Shown in pieces: positions 6,463-8,997 of a DNA stretch of 8,997 nucleotides. Both the position numbers and the translations under genes were made by a program. This stretch comes from Paracoccaceae bacterium (GTDB taxonomy: Bacteria > Pseudomonadota > Alphaproteobacteria > Rhodobacterales > Rhodobacteraceae): the NCBI GenBank assembly GCA_002683355.1, contig NYTF01000061.1:3587-12583 (forward strand), read 5' to 3'. How positions within the stretch are numbered: position 1 is the stretch's first letter; every line of letters begins with the position of its first letter. Under the pieces are notes generated by a model. It did no database searches, was not told the DNA's origin, and saw nothing but the letters and a program-made list of their open reading frames with translations.

Positions 6463-7271
6463 ATAAACCCTCCAACATCCTGTACGCCACTTCGCCTTAA
6501 TCCACGTCTTCTAAAGTATTCTGACGCAGTTAAAAGCAATAAAGATACAATTAACATTATAGTACCCAGAGCCATTACAGCAGGTATTCGACCTGGGAAC
6601 CTTAACATGCCCCAAATGTAGACTGATAAAGTAGGTTCAGAACCAGTCAAGAAAAATGCAATAATAAATTCATCTAAAGATATGACAAAGCTAATTAATA
6701 ACGATGATATTATTCCAGGCATTACGAGAGGTAGAGTGATTAGTCTAAAAGTAGTCCACTTGGTCTCACCTAAATCAACTGATGCCTCTTCCAAACTTTT
6801 ATCCAATGATCGAAACGCTCCATTAAGAATGGCAATTGAGAATGGCACGCAAATAAGCACATGGCCTAGTATAATTGTCCAAATAGAAAGACCCAACCCC
6901 ATCACTTTTATAAGAACGACTATTAAAGAGACCGCAACAATTATCTCTGGCAAGACAAGTGGAACCATAATCAATCCCATTATTGGTCCCTTGCCTGGAA
7001 AAGAGAACCTTGTTGCTGCTCTGGAAGCAAACATGCCCAAAATAGTTGCAAGCACAGAAGTGATGATAGCAATTTTAAGACTTGTCCATACTGCAGTGTG
7101 TAAAGCTTCGATTTTGGCCAGCTCGTAGAACCATTGAAAACCAAAGCCTTTAAGTGGGAACGCAATAATTTTGCCAGTGTTAAATGCAAATAAAGGGAGC
7201 AAAATTACCGGCAAATACAAGAATAACAAATATACCCACACAAAAAGTGTTAAAAACCTACCAGACTTCAT
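6459..7271 (-). CDS. PotC-like ABC transporter permease
   Basis: This is one of the two inner-membrane channel subunits (BPD_transp_1 family) of the importer. The 270-residue chain has about six hydrophobic segments: an N-terminal one at about 8-30, then segments near 60-84, 97-122, 130-150, 183-205 and 232-250. The cytoplasmic EAA loop that docks on the ATPase reads EASVDLGETKWTTFRLITLP at about 162-181, with its conserved Gly at 168. The C-terminal tail is basic (EYFRRRGLRR). Length and order (second permease, before the ATPase) fit PotC. Its ATG overlaps the stop of the first permease by 4 bases, and its own stop overlaps the ATPase ATG by 4, so the three are translationally coupled. The ribosome site is weak (GGGA), in keeping with coupling. 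Confidence 0.93.
   Translation of the reverse strand: MKSGRFLTLFVWVYLLFLYLPVILLPLFAFNTGKIIAFPLKGFGFQWFYELAKIEALHTAVWTSLKIAIITSVLATILGMFASRAATRFSFPGKGPIMGLIMVPLVLPEIIVAVSLIVVLIKVMGLGLSIWTIILGHVLICVPFSIAILNGAFRSLDKSLEEASVDLGETKWTTFRLITLPLVMPGIISSLLISFVISLDEFIIAFFLTGSEPTLSVYIWGMLRFPGRIPAVMALGTIMLIVSLLLLTASEYFRRRGLRRSGVQDVGGFI
6468..6473 (-). promoter_or_regulatory. Strong ribosome binding site of the ATPase gene, inside the permease gene end
   Basis: On the minus strand this reads GGAGGG, 5 bases before the ATG at 6460-6462 and inside the last codons of the permease gene. It allows independent initiation at the ATGA overlap and fixes the ATPase start. Confidence 0.75.
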
Positions 7272-8158
7272 CTTAATATCCCAAAATAATTTCTATTAAA
7301 CCAGGTCAAAAGTTTTCCAAAAATCCACAATAACGCTAATGTAACAACCACCGCTAGCATCGCTAAAATGGCGAGAGTAGCGCCCAAAGGAGCATTGTTT
7401 GCTTTAAGAAATTGTAGCTGAATCATATTTGAGATCATTAAGCCACTAGGCCCACCAACAAGTTTTGGAGTCACATAATCTCCAATTGTTGGAATAAAAA
7501 CAATAACAGCTGCAGCCAAGATGCCAGGTAAAGCTAGTGGCAATGTAACCCTCATGAAAGTAATCAATCTACTTTCGCCAAGATCATAACTCGCCTCTAA
7601 TAAACTTCTATCAATTTTTTCTAAAACAACATAGATAGGCAAAATTGCGAAGGGCGCCCATGCGTGGGCTAATGTAATCACTACAGCATTCATATTATAC
7701 AAGATAAAAGTCAGTGGCTCATCTATTAGACCAAGCCCTTTAAGCCCAGAATTTAATACTCCATTGTAACCCAATATTACTTTCCACAAGAAGATACGTA
7801 GAAGATAACTGGTCCAGAATGGGACTGTGATAAGAAAAATCCATAGAGCTTTTCTATTAGCGGGTACAAAAAATGAAATATAATAAGCAATTGGAAAAGC
7901 TAAAATGACAGTAGCAAGAGTTACAATTGCAGAAATCTTTAAAGATCTAAAAAGCAATACTCTATAAATTGGCTCTTGCGCCGCAGCTCTATAATTATCC
8001 AAGGTGAAAGTTGTGTCCAAATCAAGATAATTCTGCGTCCAAAAACTGAAAGTAACCACGGCCGCGATAGGAACAGCAAGTAGCAAAAATGCGTAAATAA
8101 AAGTTGGGCTTACAAGTAAAAGACCGTTGGCGCCCTCTGTTTTTAGAATTTTTTTCAT
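7268..8158 (-). CDS. PotB-like ABC transporter permease
   Basis: This is the partner inner-membrane subunit, 296 residues with about six membrane segments: an N-terminal one near 12-38, then segments near 72-98, 105-130, 155-178, 205-226 and 258-282. A periplasmic stretch after the first segment (about 39-65) is typical of PotB/HisM-like proteins. The EAA loop, EASYDLGESRLITFMRVTLP (188-207), carries the conserved Gly at 194 and the Pro at the end. PFWTSYLLRIFLWKVILG (113-130) is also a common motif in PotB-type permeases. It begins 21 bases after the Rieske gene stop on the same strand with a poor ribosome site, so it probably depends on the upstream gene's transcript. Together with the PotC-like subunit it forms the heterodimeric channel. 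Confidence 0.93.
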   Translation of the reverse strand: MKKILKTEGANGLLLVSPTFIYAFLLLAVPIAAVVTFSFWTQNYLDLDTTFTLDNYRAAAQEPIYRVLLFRSLKISAIVTLATVILAFPIAYYISFFVPANRKALWIFLITVPFWTSYLLRIFLWKVILGYNGVLNSGLKGLGLIDEPLTFILYNMNAVVITLAHAWAPFAILPIYVVLEKIDRSLLEASYDLGESRLITFMRVTLPLALPGILAAAVIVFIPTIGDYVTPKLVGGPSGLMISNMIQLQFLKANNAPLGATLAILAMLAVVVTLALLWIFGKLLTWFNRNYFGILR

Positions 8159-8179
8159 AAAAAGTTTACCCAGACCATT

Positions 8180-8997
8180 TTATCTATCAGCACTTTCAGT
8201 TGCCCACAAAGACTCTTTCACCGGTTCCTGTATTTTCTTCAATGCAGGAATTTTATCCCTTAAGTGATCGTGAAAAGTTTTTAAACCATATTCCAGGTCA
8301 GATAATACTATCCCTTCATAAGCTGAGCTCTGAGTTGCTTCACAAGCCCAAACACAGAGCATCTGATCTTCAGCCATAGTATCTCGGTCTATTCTATATG
8401 ACAAATATCTTGAAGCCCGCATCTCCCGAGTTTCTTCACGATGTTTGTAAATTGCACCTTGTTGAATAGTTTTAGTAGCGGATACTGGCAGCTCTTGATA
8501 GTAAATCACACTATCGGGATATAGTCCTAACACGATATTTGGGAACATACCTATGTATAGCCATGCTTGTTGATTTGATGGTGGCAAGCTTTCAACTTTT
8601 GGTAAAATATTCTTATATTGCTGAACTGACCAAAGCTTTGAAGGCCCTCCACTAAAATAACCTACAGACCTAGATGCTCCATCAATATATGGCTCATCAA
8701 AATAATCGTTTCCATATAAATCATGAAGTCCCGGATGAGCCTGCCTTACATGATAACCCTCATTGTCGACGTCGCGGATAGATTTCCAATTAACGTCAAG
8801 AGACTCCTTCCAAACACCATTGCCATCCGGAACCATTTCTCCAAGCTTATAATAACTTACCTCTTCTTCAAATCGTTCTAATATTTTTTTCACTGAAGGT
8901 TGTTCTGAAGGTTTAAATCTTATGAAAATAAATCCATGCCAGATTTCCATTTCTACAGGTTTTAATCCCCAATCTTCCTTTTTCATTTCAGGAAATG
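8180..8997 (-). CDS. Rieske non-heme iron oxygenase alpha subunit, catalytic domain (5' end beyond right edge)
   Basis: This is a ring-hydroxylating/demethylating type oxygenase. The visible frame stays open to base 8997: FPE is encoded before the first in-window ATG (8984-8986), so that Met is internal and the N-terminal Rieske [2Fe-2S] domain lies outside. Counting from that Met, WHGFIFIRF (16-24) marks the domain junction. NWKSIRDVDNEGYHVRQAH (67-85 region) holds the mononuclear-iron ligands His79 and His84 (codons 8750-8752 and 8735-8737), and Asp207 in AEDQML (codon 8366-8368) is the likely third ligand. Glu76, three before His79, occupies the acid position thought to bridge electron transfer between subunits; Glu is found there in quaternary-ammonium oxygenases such as CntA. 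The C-terminus ends with the usual EYGLKTFHDHLR helix. It heads the importer operon, so its substrate may be the imported compound. No reductase partner is visible. Confidence 0.9.
   Translation of the reverse strand, partial: FPEMKKEDWGLKPVEMEIWHGFIFIRFKPSEQPSVKKILERFEEEVSYYKLGEMVPDGNGVWKESLDVNWKSIRDVDNEGYHVRQAHPGLHDLYGNDYFDEPYIDGASRSVGYFSGGPSKLWSVQQYKNILPKVESLPPSNQQAWLYIGMFPNIVLGLYPDSVIYYQELPVSATKTIQQGAIYKHREETREMRASRYLSYRIDRDTMAEDQMLCVWACEATQSSAYEGIVLSDLEYGLKTFHDHLRDKIPALKKIQEPVKESLWATESADR

Noticed and set aside
6682..7128. 148-residue open frame on the plus strand
   Set aside because: It lies wholly inside and antisense to the well-supported PotC-like permease, has no ribosome site and resembles no known protein. 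It is a shadow of the permease codons.
8984..8986. ATG as the start of the Rieske oxygenase gene
   Set aside because: The frame continues upstream encoding FPE, which fits the usual inter-domain linker, and a protein from this Met would lack the Rieske domain. The gene is cut by the window edge.

Overview
The window is a run of protein-coding genes from an AT-rich bacterial chromosome, most likely a marine alphaproteobacterium with a compact genome. That placement is an inference. It rests on the low-GC codon use, the crotonyl-CoA carboxylase/reductase, the PotABCD-type transporter beside a Rieske oxygenase, and the tight spacing with ATGA overlaps. No rRNA, tRNA, CRISPR, insertion sequence or phage gene was seen.

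Layout from left to right. The first 1.5 kb holds two minus-strand genes: the start of a DNA photolyase gene (cut by the left edge) and, just upstream of it, a class V aminotransferase-fold protein of the VC1184 type. A 158-base gap with an 11-bp hairpin follows. Next come two more minus-strand genes, crotonyl-CoA carboxylase/reductase (CCR) and a cysteine-rich DUF1326 protein, probably cotranscribed with DUF1326 first. A gap of more than 500 bases then separates DUF1326 from a plus-strand gene for a PotD-like periplasmic binding protein. That gene converges on the rest of its transporter across one clean bidirectional terminator. The right third is a minus-strand operon read from right to left: Rieske oxygenase catalytic domain (cut by the right edge), PotB-like permease, PotC-like permease and PotA-like ATPase. 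The last three are joined by 4-base ATGA overlaps.

How the genes may work together. The binding protein, two permeases and ATPase make a complete importer for a small, probably cationic or amine-type, compound. The Rieske oxygenase sits at the head of the permease operon, so it probably oxidises the imported compound or a product of it. CCR reductively carboxylates crotonyl-CoA to ethylmalonyl-CoA in the ethylmalonyl-CoA pathway. No other gene of that pathway is present, and this CCR has Gln where a CO2-pocket Glu is usual. The photolyase and the aminotransferase-like gene look like unrelated neighbours.

Most of the window is ordinary metabolism and transport. The points most worth a second look are the CCR pocket substitution, the Rieske-transporter module with a Glu at the bridging position, the DUF1326-CCR pair, and the binding-protein gene facing its own operon.
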